Shown one piece after another: positions 9,146-18,816 of a stretch of DNA of 64,000 nucleotides. The stretch covers positions 1 to 64,000 of the forward strand of contig CAZOBP010000002.1 of the NCBI GenBank assembly GCA_964577995.1, in the 5' to 3' direction. Position 1 is the first letter of the stretch, and each line of letters opens with the position of its first letter. The stretch is from JAUVXJ01 sp964577995 (GTDB lineage: Bacteria; Chloroflexota; Anaerolineae; UBA7937; B3-Chlor). Under the pieces are notes generated by a model, which was not told the origin of the DNA, did no database searches, and saw nothing but the letters and a program-made list of their open reading frames with translations. The position numbers were made by a program, and so were the translations under genes.

Positions 9146-11014
9146 TTGGAGCAGTCGAAACAGGAAGTGCTACTCGGCAATGAGGCCATCGCGCGGGGCA
9201 TCGTGGAGAGCGGATGCCACGTGGTGACCTCCTACCCTGGTACGCCCAGTTCTGAGATCCTCCCCGGTGTGGTGCGCTTCAAGAAGGAGCTGGGCCTGGG
9301 CACCTACGTGGAGTGGAGTATCAACGAGAAGGTTGCCTATGAGGTGGCCCTGGCAGCGAGCTACACGGGCAAGCGGGCGGCTGTGATCATGAAACAGGTT
9401 GGGCTCAACGTGGCTGCCGACCCGCTGATGAGCTCTGCCTACACCGGCGTCAAGGGCGGGTTCGTCGTCATCTCGTGCGATGATCCCGGTCCTCACTCTT
9501 CGCAGACAGAGCAGGATACACGATTCCTGGCTATGGTGGCCAAAGTGCCTGTCCTCGACCCGTCGAGCCCTCGCGAGGCCAAGGAGATGGTCAAGGCGGC
9601 CTTTGAACTGTCGGAGAGACACCATCTGCCGGTCATTCTCCGTCCGGCCATCCGGGTCTCCCACGCCAGACAGAACGTTGAGTTCTCGCCTTTGCCCGAG
9701 CTGGCTAGGCCCGCTGATTTCGAGAAGGACCCTGCTCGCTGGGCGGCCACGCCTCGCTTTCGTCTGCTGCTGCACAAGGAACTCAACGACAAGCTGGAAG
9801 AGATCCGGCAGGAGTTCGAGACGTCGGATCACAACAGCATCACACCAGGTCAGGACGCAAGGCTTGGCTTCATCGCTGGCGGGACTAGCTTCTCGGTGTT
9901 GAAGGATACCCTCAGGCAGCTAGGGCTGGAAGGGAGGTTCGCTATCCTCAAGATGGGCACTCCTTATCCTCTTCCCCAGAAGCTGGTGGCCGACTTCGTC
10001 GCTGGCTGTGAGCAGGTGGTGGTCCTAGAGGAACCGGACGCTGTAGTTGAGTTGCAGATCCTGGACAAGAGGAAGGTGCACGGCCGCTACAACCACGTGG
10101 TGCCCTCGGCTGGCGAACTGAGCCCGGAGGTGATCTGCCAGATCATCGTGGAGCAGGCGGCGAGGCTGGATCTGGAAGTGTCTCGCGAAATCGACACTGG
10201 TGAGCTGGAGGCCCTCGTGGCTAGCCTGGAGCTGCCCGCCAGAAAACCCCGCCTTTGTCCAGGCTGTATGCATCGAGCGGCTTTCTTCGCTATGAAGAGA
10301 GCGCTGGGCCCCAGAGCTATCTATCCCGGCGACATCGGGTGCTACACACTGGGCCTCAACCTGAAGGCGGTGGATACCTGTCTCGACATGGGAGCGTCGG
10401 TCACCATCGCCAGCGGTCTCTACCAGGCGTACCGGCAAGACGGCAAGGATGTGCCCATCGCGGCCACCATAGGCGATTCCACCTTCCTGCACTCAGGGGT
10501 GACGGCCCTGGCCAGCGCCGTCTACAATGGCGCTCGCTTCGTGCTACTCATTCTCGACAACGGTACGACGGCTATGACGGGGATGCAGCCCACGGCTGAC
10601 TCAGGGATCCTGGCGGACGGGAGTGAAGGAAAAAGGGTGGCTATCCCGGACCTCGTCCAGGCGTGTGGAGTCAAGTTCATCGAAGAGATGGACCCTTACC
10701 GGGTGAAGGAGTTCGAGGGGCTAGTCAAGCGCGCGCGAGAGTACACGAAGGAGCCGGATGGGGGCGTCGCTGTAGTCATCGCCAAGCATCCCTGTGTCCT
10801 GTACGATCCCAGCCCTCTTCAAGAGAACCCGGTGCGTGTAACGGTCACGGAGGAGTGCGACGGCTGCGAGTACTGTCAGATAGCGTTCGAGTGCCCGGCC
10901 TTGGTGCTCGATCGGGAACTAGGGCGGGTAGTGGTAGATCGGCGAACCTGTGTCAATTGTGGAGTCTGTATCGAAGCCTGTCCTAAGGGGTGCATCGTTG
11001 AAGAGGAAGAATGA
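9146..11014 (+). CDS. iorA: Indolepyruvate ferredoxin oxidoreductase, alpha subunit
   Basis: A 622-residue thiamine-diphosphate enzyme subunit that oxidatively decarboxylates aryl-pyruvates to aryl-acetyl-CoA with reduction of ferredoxin. The N-terminal domain has SYPGTPSSEI; the TPP-binding region has YPGDIGCYTLG and later GDSTFLHSG; the C-terminus has two [4Fe-4S] motifs, CDGCEYC..C and CVNCGVCIEACPKGC. Length is normal for IorA. The start is TTG at 9146, after GGAAGGAAG. iorB overlaps the 3' end by 17 bases. Within the operon it would convert the keto acid made by the HisC-like aminotransferase and supply low-potential electrons; the preferred aryl group cannot be read from sequence. Confidence 0.92.
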   Translation: MEQSKQEVLLGNEAIARGIVESGCHVVTSYPGTPSSEILPGVVRFKKELGLGTYVEWSINEKVAYEVALAASYTGKRAAVIMKQVGLNVAADPLMSSAYTGVKGGFVVISCDDPGPHSSQTEQDTRFLAMVAKVPVLDPSSPREAKEMVKAAFELSERHHLPVILRPAIRVSHARQNVEFSPLPELARPADFEKDPARWAATPRFRLLLHKELNDKLEEIRQEFETSDHNSITPGQDARLGFIAGGTSFSVLKDTLRQLGLEGRFAILKMGTPYPLPQKLVADFVAGCEQVVVLEEPDAVVELQILDKRKVHGRYNHVVPSAGELSPEVICQIIVEQAARLDLEVSREIDTGELEALVASLELPARKPRLCPGCMHRAAFFAMKRALGPRAIYPGDIGCYTLGLNLKAVDTCLDMGASVTIASGLYQAYRQDGKDVPIAATIGDSTFLHSGVTALASAVYNGARFVLLILDNGTTAMTGMQPTADSGILADGSEGKRVAIPDLVQACGVKFIEEMDPYRVKEFEGLVKRAREYTKEPDGGVAVVIAKHPCVLYDPSPLQENPVRVTVTEECDGCEYCQIAFECPALVLDRELGRVVVDRRTCVNCGVCIEACPKGCIVEEEE

Positions 11015-11567
11015 TATCGACTTGAATCTGATCCTGTCTGGCGTGGGGGGGCAGGGAGTCCTCTTCGCCACCAGCGTGTTCTCGGAGACCGCCTTGGCCC
11101 TGGGCTACGACGTGCTGGGTTCCGAGACTCACGGGATGAGCCAGCGCGGAGGGTCGGTCATCTCGCACCTCAAGATTGGCTCCTATGAGAGCCCGATGGT
11201 TCGTCGAGGGACGGCCGATGTGCTGTTGGCCTTCGACGAAGAAGAGGCCTATCGCACCCTATCTTTTGTGAGGCGCGGCGGGCTCTGCTTCGTGAACAGT
11301 GGGAAGGGCGACTTCTGGGACCCAGGCGTGAAGGGATACCTGACCAAGAACGGGATTGCGGCATACAGTTTCCCAGTGGACGAGGTGGCCCTGCGGTTGG
11401 GCTCTCCACGCTCTGCCAACCTGGTCCTGATCGGCTATGCGCTGAGCATGCCTGGTGTGCCCTTCCACCACGCTCAAATCAGGGAGACCATCGAGCGCAT
11501 TACCCCGCAGAGATTCAAAGAGCTGAATCTAGAGGCTTTCGAAGCCGGCTATCGGAGGGAGCAATGA
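10998..11567 (+). CDS. iorB: Indolepyruvate ferredoxin oxidoreductase, beta subunit
   Basis: A 189-residue gamma-domain 2-oxoacid:ferredoxin oxidoreductase subunit with LSGVGGQGVLFAT near the N-terminus and SETHGMSQRGGSV, both standard for IorB. I placed the start at TTG 10998, preceded by AAGGGGTG and overlapping iorA by 17 bases; an ATG in the same frame at 10950 lies deep inside iorA and would add 16 residues unlike the family. The gene ends in ATGA overlap with the next gene at 11564. It works as a heterodimer or heterotetramer with IorA. Confidence 0.88.
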   Translation: MKRKNDIDLNLILSGVGGQGVLFATSVFSETALALGYDVLGSETHGMSQRGGSVISHLKIGSYESPMVRRGTADVLLAFDEEEAYRTLSFVRRGGLCFVNSGKGDFWDPGVKGYLTKNGIAAYSFPVDEVALRLGSPRSANLVLIGYALSMPGVPFHHAQIRETIERITPQRFKELNLEAFEAGYRREQ

Positions 11568-12439
11568 AGTGGGAGGAGTACCTCTTTCCCGCCTCTCTGG
11601 AGGAGGCGCTGTCGATGTTGGCCGATTACGAGGGCGAGGCGAGGGTCATCGCGGGGGGTACTGATCTGGTGCCCCAGTTGAAGAACAAGGAGCGAAAGGT
11701 CAGATGCCTGGTGGACGTCAGTCGCTTGCCTGAGTTGAAGGGCATCCATCGGCAGGACGACGTGATCAGAATCGGCGCGGCCGTTATTCATCAGAAGCTG
11801 GCTGCATCGCCTCTGCTACGAGAGCAGGCCCGTGCGCTGGCTGAGGGTGCAGCGGCTGTGGGTTCTCCACAGATACGGTACATGGGCACCATGGGGGGCA
11901 ACATAGTCAACGCGCAACCCGCGGCAGATACGGCCATTCCTTTGCTGGCGCTTGGCGCAGAGGCTGAGATAGCCGACAGCAGCGGAAGGCGCCGGGAGCC
12001 TCTGGAGGACCTCTATGTGAGGCCAGGGGAGTCGAAGGTGGACGCCAGCTCGGAGATCCTGGTGGCCCTGCGTTTCCCTGCGTTGGGTCGCCATCGGGGA
12101 TCGGCCTTTGCCCGTCTGGCGAAGCGCGGGGCTCTGTCATTGCCGATCTTGAACGCCGCAGTGGTTGTAGATATGGAGGACGATGGCACGATTCTGAAGG
12201 ATGTGAGGTTGGCCCTCGGGCCGGTGGCGTTGACGCCCTTCCGGGCCCGGGGGGCGGAGGAGGCGCTGCGTGGACGGCCCGTGGACGAGCAAACACTGGA
12301 CTCCGCTCTGGAGATTGCGAGCCAGGAAGCCCAGCCGCGCAGCAATCCGCTGCGGGGTTCCGCAGAGTATCGCCGGGAGATGGTGAGCGTGTTGCTGAGA
12401 CGTGCCCTGGGGCGTGCTGTGGCGGCGGCACAGACCTGA
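11564..12439 (+). CDS. Molybdenum hydroxylase set 1: FAD-binding medium subunit
   Basis: A 291-residue CoxM/XdhB-type flavin subunit with both FAD motifs of the family, VIAGGTDLVPQLK near residue 30 and MGTMGGNIVNAQPAADT near residue 108. It has the usual CO-dehydrogenase flavoprotein C-terminal domain and no iron-sulfur insertion, unlike its counterpart at 19976. It overlaps iorB by 4 bases (ATGA). It passes electrons from the 2Fe-2S subunit at 12476 to an external acceptor, with the Mo subunit at 12959 as the catalytic site. Confidence 0.9.
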   Translation: MKWEEYLFPASLEEALSMLADYEGEARVIAGGTDLVPQLKNKERKVRCLVDVSRLPELKGIHRQDDVIRIGAAVIHQKLAASPLLREQARALAEGAAAVGSPQIRYMGTMGGNIVNAQPAADTAIPLLALGAEAEIADSSGRRREPLEDLYVRPGESKVDASSEILVALRFPALGRHRGSAFARLAKRGALSLPILNAAVVVDMEDDGTILKDVRLALGPVALTPFRARGAEEALRGRPVDEQTLDSALEIASQEAQPRSNPLRGSAEYRREMVSVLLRRALGRAVAAAQT

Positions 12440-12475
12440 GCAATCAAACAGTACAAGTCAAGGGAGCGCGGACTG

Positions 12476-12934
12476 ATGGAAGTTTTGACGATGACACTGA
12501 ATGGCGAAGAGGTCACGATTCACATCCAGCCTGATGCGTTGCTGGTGGACGTCTTGCGGGACGAACTGGGACTGATGGGCACGAAGGAGGCCTGCGGACA
12601 GGGAGAGTGTGGGGCGTGCACTGTCCTGCTGGATGGCCAGCCCGTAACCTCGTGCCTGGTGCCGGCCGTAAAGGCACGGGGGCGGGAAGTGATGACCGTC
12701 GAGGGTCTGGCCTCTGAGGGAGAACTTCACCCCCTTCAGAAGGCGTTCATCGAACATGGCGCTGTCCAGTGTGGATACTGTACGCCTGGCATGCTCATGT
12801 CCGCCAAGGCGCTCTTGGACAGAAACCCTCACCCTACCGAAGAGGAGATCAAGGTGGCGATCTCTGGAAACCTGTGCCGCTGCACGGGCTACGTGAAGAT
12901 CGTGGAAGCCATCAAGGCAGCGATCGCCGACTGA
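12476..12934 (+). CDS. Molybdenum hydroxylase set 1: [2Fe-2S] small subunit
   Basis: A 152-residue CoxS-type subunit with two [2Fe-2S] clusters. The plant-type cluster is CGQGECGACTVLLDG with a later Cys (TSCLV), and the helical-domain cluster is QCGYCTPGML with LCRCTGY. Length is normal. It lies between the flavin and molybdenum subunits, in the order medium-small-large, and mediates electron flow from the Mo site to FAD. Confidence 0.93.
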   Translation: MEVLTMTLNGEEVTIHIQPDALLVDVLRDELGLMGTKEACGQGECGACTVLLDGQPVTSCLVPAVKARGREVMTVEGLASEGELHPLQKAFIEHGAVQCGYCTPGMLMSAKALLDRNPHPTEEEIKVAISGNLCRCTGYVKIVEAIKAAIAD

Positions 12935-12958
12935 CCAGCCATAGTGGAGGAAGTGATA

Positions 12959-15247
12959 ATGTCGGAGGGATTCTCCTTCGTTGGGAAAAGGGTACCGAAG
13001 CTAGACGCACCGGCAAAGGCCACGGGGCAGGTGGTGTATGGTCACGACATGAAGCTGCCGCGGATGCTCTACGGCAAGATCCTGCGTAGCGAGCACGCCC
13101 ATGCTCGGATACTGGCCGTCGACACGAGCAAGGCCAGAGCACTGCCTGGCGTGAGGGCAGTGATGACGGCTGAGGACATTCCTGAGGTCAAGATTGGGTG
13201 GGCCCGCGACAATCCCGTTCTCAAGTCTGGCAAGGTATGCTCCATGCGTGACGAGGTGGCTGCGGTGGCGGCCGTTGACGAGGACACGGCACGGGAGGCC
13301 CTAGAACTGATCAAGGTGGAGTACGAGGAACTGCCTGGCGTGTTCGATCCAGAGGAGGCGATGAAGCCTGGGGCCCCTCTGCTCCATGCCGAGGCGCCCA
13401 ACAACATCCAGGAGAAGATGCGCCAAGCATACCACCATGGCGACGTGCGGAAGGGTTTCGACGAGTCGGATGTGGTGATTGAGGATCGGTTCCGGATGCC
13501 CTTCGTGACCCATTGCTGTATGGGTACCTGTTTCTGCCTGGCCAGTTTCGGGCCCACGGGCGACCTCACGGTCTGGAGCTCGACCCAGATGCCTTTCTTG
13601 TACCAGCGCGATCTGAGCACGGCAGTCGGCGTGCCTTCCAACAAGGTCAGGATTATCAAGGCGGCAATCGGTGGCGCCTTTGGCAGCAAGCTGGATATGT
13701 ATCCCTTCGAGCCCATCTGCGTGTTCCTGGCGCAGAAGACCGGCTGCCCAGTGAAGATCACCTTCACTCGTGAGGAGGAGTTCATCGCCTCTCCCACGCG
13801 GCAGCCGGTGATCTGCGACATCAAGAGCGGTGCAAAGAACGATGGCACTCTAGTGGCTCGCCAGGTGAGCATGATCTTGGACAACGGTGCCTATAGTTCG
13901 TGGGGGGCTACCACCCCCCTCGTGATGATGCAGAGCATATCGTCCCTCTACCGCGTCCCCAATGTGAAATACGACGTGGTCGTCGCCTACACCAACAACC
14001 CTTATAGTGGCGCTATGCGAGGGTACGGCAACCCGCAGGCCACCTTCGTCGTGGAATCGCACATGGATATGCTGGCCCACGAGTTGGGCATGGATCCCAT
14101 GGAGTTCCGTCTGAAGAACGCCAACCAGTCTGGCGATGTCACGGGCCAGGGGGTCAAGATCACGAGCTGTGGGCTCACGGAGTGCATCGAGAAAGCGGCG
14201 GAGAGTGTTTCCTGGGAAGAGAAGCGGGCAAAGGCGGGAAACCGAGGCGTGGGTATGGCTTCGATGATCCACGTTGGAGGCGGTGCGAGGATCTACCCTT
14301 CCGATGGCTGCGGGAGCACCGTAAAGGTAGATGACTTCGGTAAGGTGACTCTGGTCACCGGTTCCACCGACATGGGTCAGGGTTCTGATACCATCCTCGC
14401 CCAGATCGTGGCCGAGGAGCTCGGTGTGCCGGTGGAGAATATCGCGGTGGTCAACACTGACACTGACATCACGCCTTGGGACGTTGGCGCCCATGCCAGT
14501 CGCACGACATTCGTGGCGGGCAACTCCGCTCGCATCGCGGCTGCCGATGCCAAACAACAGATCCTCCAGGCCGCAGCAGAGAACCTGGGCGAGAAGGTGG
14601 AGGATCTGGACATGAAAGAGGGGAAGGTCTTCCGCAAAGGTGAGCCTGAAGAGTGGATTCCCTTCGAGAAGATGGTTCGTGGCAAGCACTTCCGTCCGGA
14701 TGGCGACGTCGTCCTGGCCAGGGGTTGGTACGAGCCTCCTACGGAAAGGCAGGACAAGGAATTCCGTGGCAATATCTCAGCCGCATACGGCTTCGCAACC
14801 CAGGCCATTGAGGTCGAGGTGGATACCCAGACTGGTGAGGTGAAAGTCCTGAAGATCGCCGCGGCTCACGATGTAGGTCGGGCCATCAATCCTATGGCTG
14901 TGGAAGGGCAGATTCACGGTGGCGTATCCATGGGCCTGGGCTATGGGTTGTACGAAGAGCTCGTTGTAGAGGAAGGCCGTGTCCTCAACCCCAACTTTGC
15001 CGACTACGCTCTTCCGACTGTGTTGGATATGCCGGAGATCGATTGCATCATCGTCGAAACCGATGATCAGGCCGGACCATTTGGGGCCAAGGGCATGGCG
15101 GAGCCCGCCTGCATACCTACCGCTCCCGCCATCGCCAACGCTGTATACGATGCGGTGGGAGTCAGAATACGGGACCTCCCCGTCACGCCCGAGAAGGTTC
15201 TGAGGGCCTTGAAGGAGAAGGTCACGAGAGCCGAGGAGGAGAAATGA
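12959..15247 (+). CDS. Molybdenum hydroxylase set 1: molybdopterin large subunit (xanthine dehydrogenase family)
   Basis: A 762-residue catalytic subunit. It has the Ald_Xan_dh_C region at the N-terminus (KATGQVVYGHDM), the pterin motif IGGAFGSK, AMRGYGNPQ, and near the C-terminus GPFGAKGMAEP with the catalytic Glu at about residue 715 retained. It lacks the AYRCSFR loop of true aerobic CO dehydrogenase, so it hydroxylates an organic substrate. The start at 12959 follows GGAGG; a GTG five codons earlier is possible. In the proposed pathway it would add oxygen from water to an N-heteroaromatic ring such as indoleacetate. It overlaps the CoA-transferase start by 4 bases. Confidence 0.9.
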   Translation: MSEGFSFVGKRVPKLDAPAKATGQVVYGHDMKLPRMLYGKILRSEHAHARILAVDTSKARALPGVRAVMTAEDIPEVKIGWARDNPVLKSGKVCSMRDEVAAVAAVDEDTAREALELIKVEYEELPGVFDPEEAMKPGAPLLHAEAPNNIQEKMRQAYHHGDVRKGFDESDVVIEDRFRMPFVTHCCMGTCFCLASFGPTGDLTVWSSTQMPFLYQRDLSTAVGVPSNKVRIIKAAIGGAFGSKLDMYPFEPICVFLAQKTGCPVKITFTREEEFIASPTRQPVICDIKSGAKNDGTLVARQVSMILDNGAYSSWGATTPLVMMQSISSLYRVPNVKYDVVVAYTNNPYSGAMRGYGNPQATFVVESHMDMLAHELGMDPMEFRLKNANQSGDVTGQGVKITSCGLTECIEKAAESVSWEEKRAKAGNRGVGMASMIHVGGGARIYPSDGCGSTVKVDDFGKVTLVTGSTDMGQGSDTILAQIVAEELGVPVENIAVVNTDTDITPWDVGAHASRTTFVAGNSARIAAADAKQQILQAAAENLGEKVEDLDMKEGKVFRKGEPEEWIPFEKMVRGKHFRPDGDVVLARGWYEPPTERQDKEFRGNISAAYGFATQAIEVEVDTQTGEVKVLKIAAAHDVGRAINPMAVEGQIHGGVSMGLGYGLYEELVVEEGRVLNPNFADYALPTVLDMPEIDCIIVETDDQAGPFGAKGMAEPACIPTAPAIANAVYDAVGVRIRDLPVTPEKVLRALKEKVTRAEEEK

Positions 15248-16437
15248 AGGATCTGTTCACTGACATCACGGCACTGAGCATGGAACAGGCCACCGTCTTG
15301 CCCTATCTCACCTACAGGCTGGCGGCAGAGGGCATGCAGGTGATCAGGGTGGAGCATCCAGAGTGGGCCGATCCGAACCGTTTTGTGGGCAGCAACGTCC
15401 TGGGTGAGGAGGCGATGGACAGCTACTTCTTGCCCAACAACGTGGGCAAGAAGGCGATCACTCTGAACCTGCGGGATGAGGAGGGGAAGGCGGTTCTCCG
15501 AGATCTGATCACGAAGCTCGACGTGGACATCTTCGCCTGCAATCAGTTGCCGCGCAACTACGACAAGCTAGGCATAGGGTACGAGCAACTGAAGGCGATC
15601 AAGGACGACATCATCTGGGTCGGGATGACTGGCTTCGGGCCGGAGAGCAACGAAGCGGCTTATGACCCCATCCTGCAAGCACGGGCCGGGATCATGGATC
15701 TGACTGGTGAGCGCGATGGCTCGCCGCAGGTGTTTGGGCTGCCCATGGCCGACCTGGGGGCTAGCGAGCAGGGTTACGGGCAGATCATGAGAGCACTGTA
15801 CCTCCGGGAGGCCACCGGGGAAGGTTCGCGCGTGGACATCTCCATGTTTCAGAGCCTGGTCTCCTGGGAGGTGAATCCGATCATGCTCACCAAGAGCTTC
15901 GGCGCGACCATCACGCGCAGAGGGAATACCCACGAGTTCTTCGCTCCAGTTTCTGTGTACGAGACCAGAGACGGTTACGTCTACATCGCTGTGGGCAACG
16001 ACAGGCAATGGCAGGCTATGACGGAGTTGTCAGGGTTCGAGTCACTTCACAGCGAGGAGCGCAAGACCAACGCCGGGCGGATAGCAGATGTGGAGCGCTT
16101 GAATCAGGAGATCAGTGAGGTAACCAGAACCAGGGGCACGGAGGATCTGATAGAACTGTTCCGCAGCATTACAGTCCCTATTTCCACCGTGAGTCGCATT
16201 GAGGATGTGGTTGAAGATCCGCTGGTCAAGGATAGGTTGATAACAGCCACCGATCCGCGAACAGGCACGGTGGCGTTCCTGCCACCTACACCGGTGATCA
16301 CCGAGTATCTACGCTCCACAGGTATGCGGATGTCATTCCCTCCACGCCTGGGAGAGCACAACGACGAGATCTATGGGGGTGCGCTGGGCTATGGAGCTCA
16401 GAGAGTGCGCGAGTTGAGAGACGCCGGCGTCATCTGA
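15244..16437 (+). CDS. Family III CoA-transferase (CaiB/BaiF type)
   Basis: A 397-residue CoA-transferase of the formyl-CoA transferase fold. The active-site Asp lies in GLPMADLGASEQ (Asp170, matching Asp169 of formyl-CoA transferase), and the N-terminal VIRVEHPE motif is typical. These enzymes move CoA between acids via an aspartyl-CoA anhydride. It starts inside the Mo subunit stop (ATGA). In the iaa pathway a family III transferase (IaaL) activates aryl-succinates with succinyl-CoA; here the donor and acceptor are not known. Confidence 0.9.
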   Translation: MKDLFTDITALSMEQATVLPYLTYRLAAEGMQVIRVEHPEWADPNRFVGSNVLGEEAMDSYFLPNNVGKKAITLNLRDEEGKAVLRDLITKLDVDIFACNQLPRNYDKLGIGYEQLKAIKDDIIWVGMTGFGPESNEAAYDPILQARAGIMDLTGERDGSPQVFGLPMADLGASEQGYGQIMRALYLREATGEGSRVDISMFQSLVSWEVNPIMLTKSFGATITRRGNTHEFFAPVSVYETRDGYVYIAVGNDRQWQAMTELSGFESLHSEERKTNAGRIADVERLNQEISEVTRTRGTEDLIELFRSITVPISTVSRIEDVVEDPLVKDRLITATDPRTGTVAFLPPTPVITEYLRSTGMRMSFPPRLGEHNDEIYGGALGYGAQRVRELRDAGVI

Positions 16438-16465
16438 GGAGACTGCACGGAGAGGAGCGGATGTT

Positions 16466-17578
16466 GTGGTGGAAGGGCTGACCCTTGACCCGAACCTGTT
16501 GCGCGTTCCCATTCGCAAGGTGGGGAAGCCGACGGAGGAACTGCGCCTAGATTACGGCCTGGAGACGATCATCGGTCTCTCGGCAAATGAGAACCCTCTA
16601 GGTCCGTCGTCCTTGGCTGTGGAAGCGATGAGGGAGGCGTTGCCCTTTTCCAATCGATATCCCGGAGTGTGCGAGACAGAGATTCGCGCGAAGATCGCCA
16701 GACTCATGGGATCGGGGTTCGACGAGGAGAACGTCGTCGTGGCCAACGGCTCCTCCGATCTCCTGCGGTTGGTGTGCCAGGCGTTCTTGTCCGGAGGCGG
16801 CGAAAGCGTCGTCTGCGCCGCCACCTTCCCCCTCTACCGACTCTTCACCGAGATGTACGGCGGTGAAGCGGTGCTTGTGGACGCCAAGAACTACGCCTAC
16901 GACCTCCCTTCAATGGTCGAGGAGATCGGCGATCAGACGCGACTGTTCTTTGTCTGCAACCCCAACAACCCCACTGGGACGGTACTCACCCAGCGGCAGG
17001 TCGATGACTTGATGAAGCAGGTTCCCGACCGGGTGGTGGTGCTGTTCGACGAAGCGTACCGCGAGTACGTGGAGGACGATGAATACGCCGATGTAAGAGA
17101 GTACATCGAGGAGGGACGCAACGTTCTCCTCGTTCGTACCTTCTCGAAGATCTATGGTTTGGCTGGACTCCGCGTAGGGTATGGCGTGGGCAAGAAGGAG
17201 CTGGTCCAGTACTTGCGGCGCGCCCTTTCGGCCTTCCACGTGGCTGCGCTGAATCTCATTGGAGCCGCCGCGAGCCTGGACGACGAAGAGCACATTCTGA
17301 GGAGTAGAGAGCACAACTCCAGGGAGAAGCAGTTCCTCTACAAGCACTTCGACAGACTGGGCCTTCGCTACGTTCCTTCACAATGCAACTTCGTATTGCT
17401 CGTGGAACTGGGACGCGATGTGCAAGGCCTGTGGGAGGCTCTCGTTCGTCGCGGCGTGGTCGTGACTCCGGCCCAAGGGTTTGGAGTCCCCGACGCCCTT
17501 CGTATCAGCGTGGGCACCCGGGAGGAGGACGAACGACTCGTGGAGGCTCTAGGACAAGCGCTGCACGAAGTGCCTTGA
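16466..17578 (+). CDS. HisC-like class I/II aminotransferase
   Basis: A 370-residue pyridoxal-phosphate aminotransferase of the histidinol-phosphate aminotransferase branch. LSANENPLGPS, NPNNPTGTVL, the Schiff-base lysine in RTFSKIYGLAGLRVGY (Lys228) and the C-terminal RISVGTREE are all present. The start is GTG 16466 after AGAGGAG; the ATG at 16461 is out of frame. HisC relatives often act on phenylalanine, tyrosine or tryptophan. Being surrounded by IorAB and aromatic-type catabolic genes rather than his genes, it more likely makes aryl-pyruvates than histidinol phosphate; this is inference from context. Confidence 0.85.
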   Translation: MVEGLTLDPNLLRVPIRKVGKPTEELRLDYGLETIIGLSANENPLGPSSLAVEAMREALPFSNRYPGVCETEIRAKIARLMGSGFDEENVVVANGSSDLLRLVCQAFLSGGGESVVCAATFPLYRLFTEMYGGEAVLVDAKNYAYDLPSMVEEIGDQTRLFFVCNPNNPTGTVLTQRQVDDLMKQVPDRVVVLFDEAYREYVEDDEYADVREYIEEGRNVLLVRTFSKIYGLAGLRVGYGVGKKELVQYLRRALSAFHVAALNLIGAAASLDDEEHILRSREHNSREKQFLYKHFDRLGLRYVPSQCNFVLLVELGRDVQGLWEALVRRGVVVTPAQGFGVPDALRISVGTREEDERLVEALGQALHEVP

Positions 17579-17624
17579 GCGTGAGCGGGCGCGGTGAGCG
17601 TGCACCGGCCAGGAGCGGGAAACT

Positions 17625-18764
17625 GTGGATCTCTCTTTCAGCGAAGAGCAGGAGCTCCTGAGGCGCAGCGTAGCAGACTTCGTGGATAGGGAGGTCGTGC
17701 CGGCTGCCGCCCGGATCGACGAGGAAGGGCAATTCCCGTGGCCGCTGTTCCAGAAGACGGCTGAACTGGGCTACCTGGGCCTGCGCTATCCCGAGGAGTA
17801 CGGCGGCTCCGGCGGCGACAATGTCATGTTCACGCTGATGTGCGAAGAGTTAGCCCGGGGATCGATGAGCCTGGCCGCCTGCGTGTCTATGCAGTGCCTG
17901 ATGGGAACCGACTTCATCCACCGCTTCGGGACAGAGGGGCAGAGACAGCGGCTGCTAGTGCCCGCCATTAGAGGTGAGAAGATGGGTGTCATCGCCATGA
18001 CGGAACCTGACGCCGGGTCCGATCTGGGAGCCATCCAGACCACTGCCCTGTGCGACGGTGACCACTACGTGCTCAACGGACGAAAGATCTGGGTCACCAA
18101 CGCTAGGCTGGCCGATTTCTTCACCGTCGCGGCCAAGACGGATCCCCAAGAGGGGTTCAGGGGCATAGACATGTTCCTTGTAGAGAGGGGCACTCCAGGG
18201 CTCAGCATCGGTGGGGACATCGCCAAGATGGGAGTCTTGGGCCAGAGTGCGGCTGAGATAATCTTGGAGGACTGTCGCCTCCCAGCCTAGAACCTGCTTG
18301 GAGAGCGAGGGACAGGCTTTCGCAACCTTCGAGGGATCCTGGCGGAGATACGCATCATGATGGGTGCCCTCAGCCTTGGTCTGGGGCAAGCTGCGCTAGA
18401 GGCGGGCGTCAGATATGCTCAGGAGAGAGTGCAGTTCGGGCGCCCCATCGTCGGGTTTCAGGCCATCTCTCACCGGCTGGTGGACATGGCTACCCAGTTG
18501 GAGGCGGCGCGGCTGATGGTCTACCGAGCGGCGTCACTTCTCGACAGCGGAGAGCGCGACATGAAGCTGGCGTCCATGGCCAAGCTCTTCACGTCGGAGA
18601 TGGCCAACCAGGTGGCTGATGGTACTTCACGCATCTTCGCCAGCTATGGTTTCGCAACGGAGTACCCGGCACAGCGCTACTTCCGGGATGCACGCTTCCT
18701 GCTACTTGGAGGAGGAACGTCGGAGATTCTGCGAGGCATCATCGCCCACGAGATGGGTTTGTGA
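17625..18764 (+). pseudogene. Acyl-CoA dehydrogenase (copy 1), interrupted by an in-frame TAG
   Basis: The frame reads as a complete acyl-CoA dehydrogenase of 379 codons except for TAG at 18288-18290 (codon 222), in LPA(stop)NLLGE where relatives usually have Glu or Asp; one G-to-T change from GAG would explain it. Both halves are otherwise normal: N- and middle domains with MTEPDAGSDLGA, and the C-terminal helical domain with AQERVQFGRPI. The start is GTG 17625. The catalytic-base position of medium-chain enzymes (Glu in YEGT) is Gly here (GGGTSE), and the alternative base position of isovaleryl/long-chain enzymes is Ile (AEIR). It is a tandem paralogue of the next gene. It could be a true nonsense mutation, a sequence error or a read-through case. 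Confidence 0.85.
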
Positions 18765-18816
18765 CAGTATCCACGAAGCCTGAAGGAGCACGGGCTCGTA
18801 GGGGAGCGGAGGAAGG

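Noticed and set aside
12959..15247. Aerobic CO dehydrogenase large subunit
   Set aside because: The AYRCSFR active-site loop of CoxL is absent (AMRGYG is found instead), and the neighbours are organic-acid enzymes.
18288..18290. Amber codon read as pyrrolysine or other recoding
   Set aside because: Many genes in the window end in TAG (for example corA, hyuA and the mutase), and the other two breaks are TAA and a frameshift, so a genetic-code explanation is unlikely.
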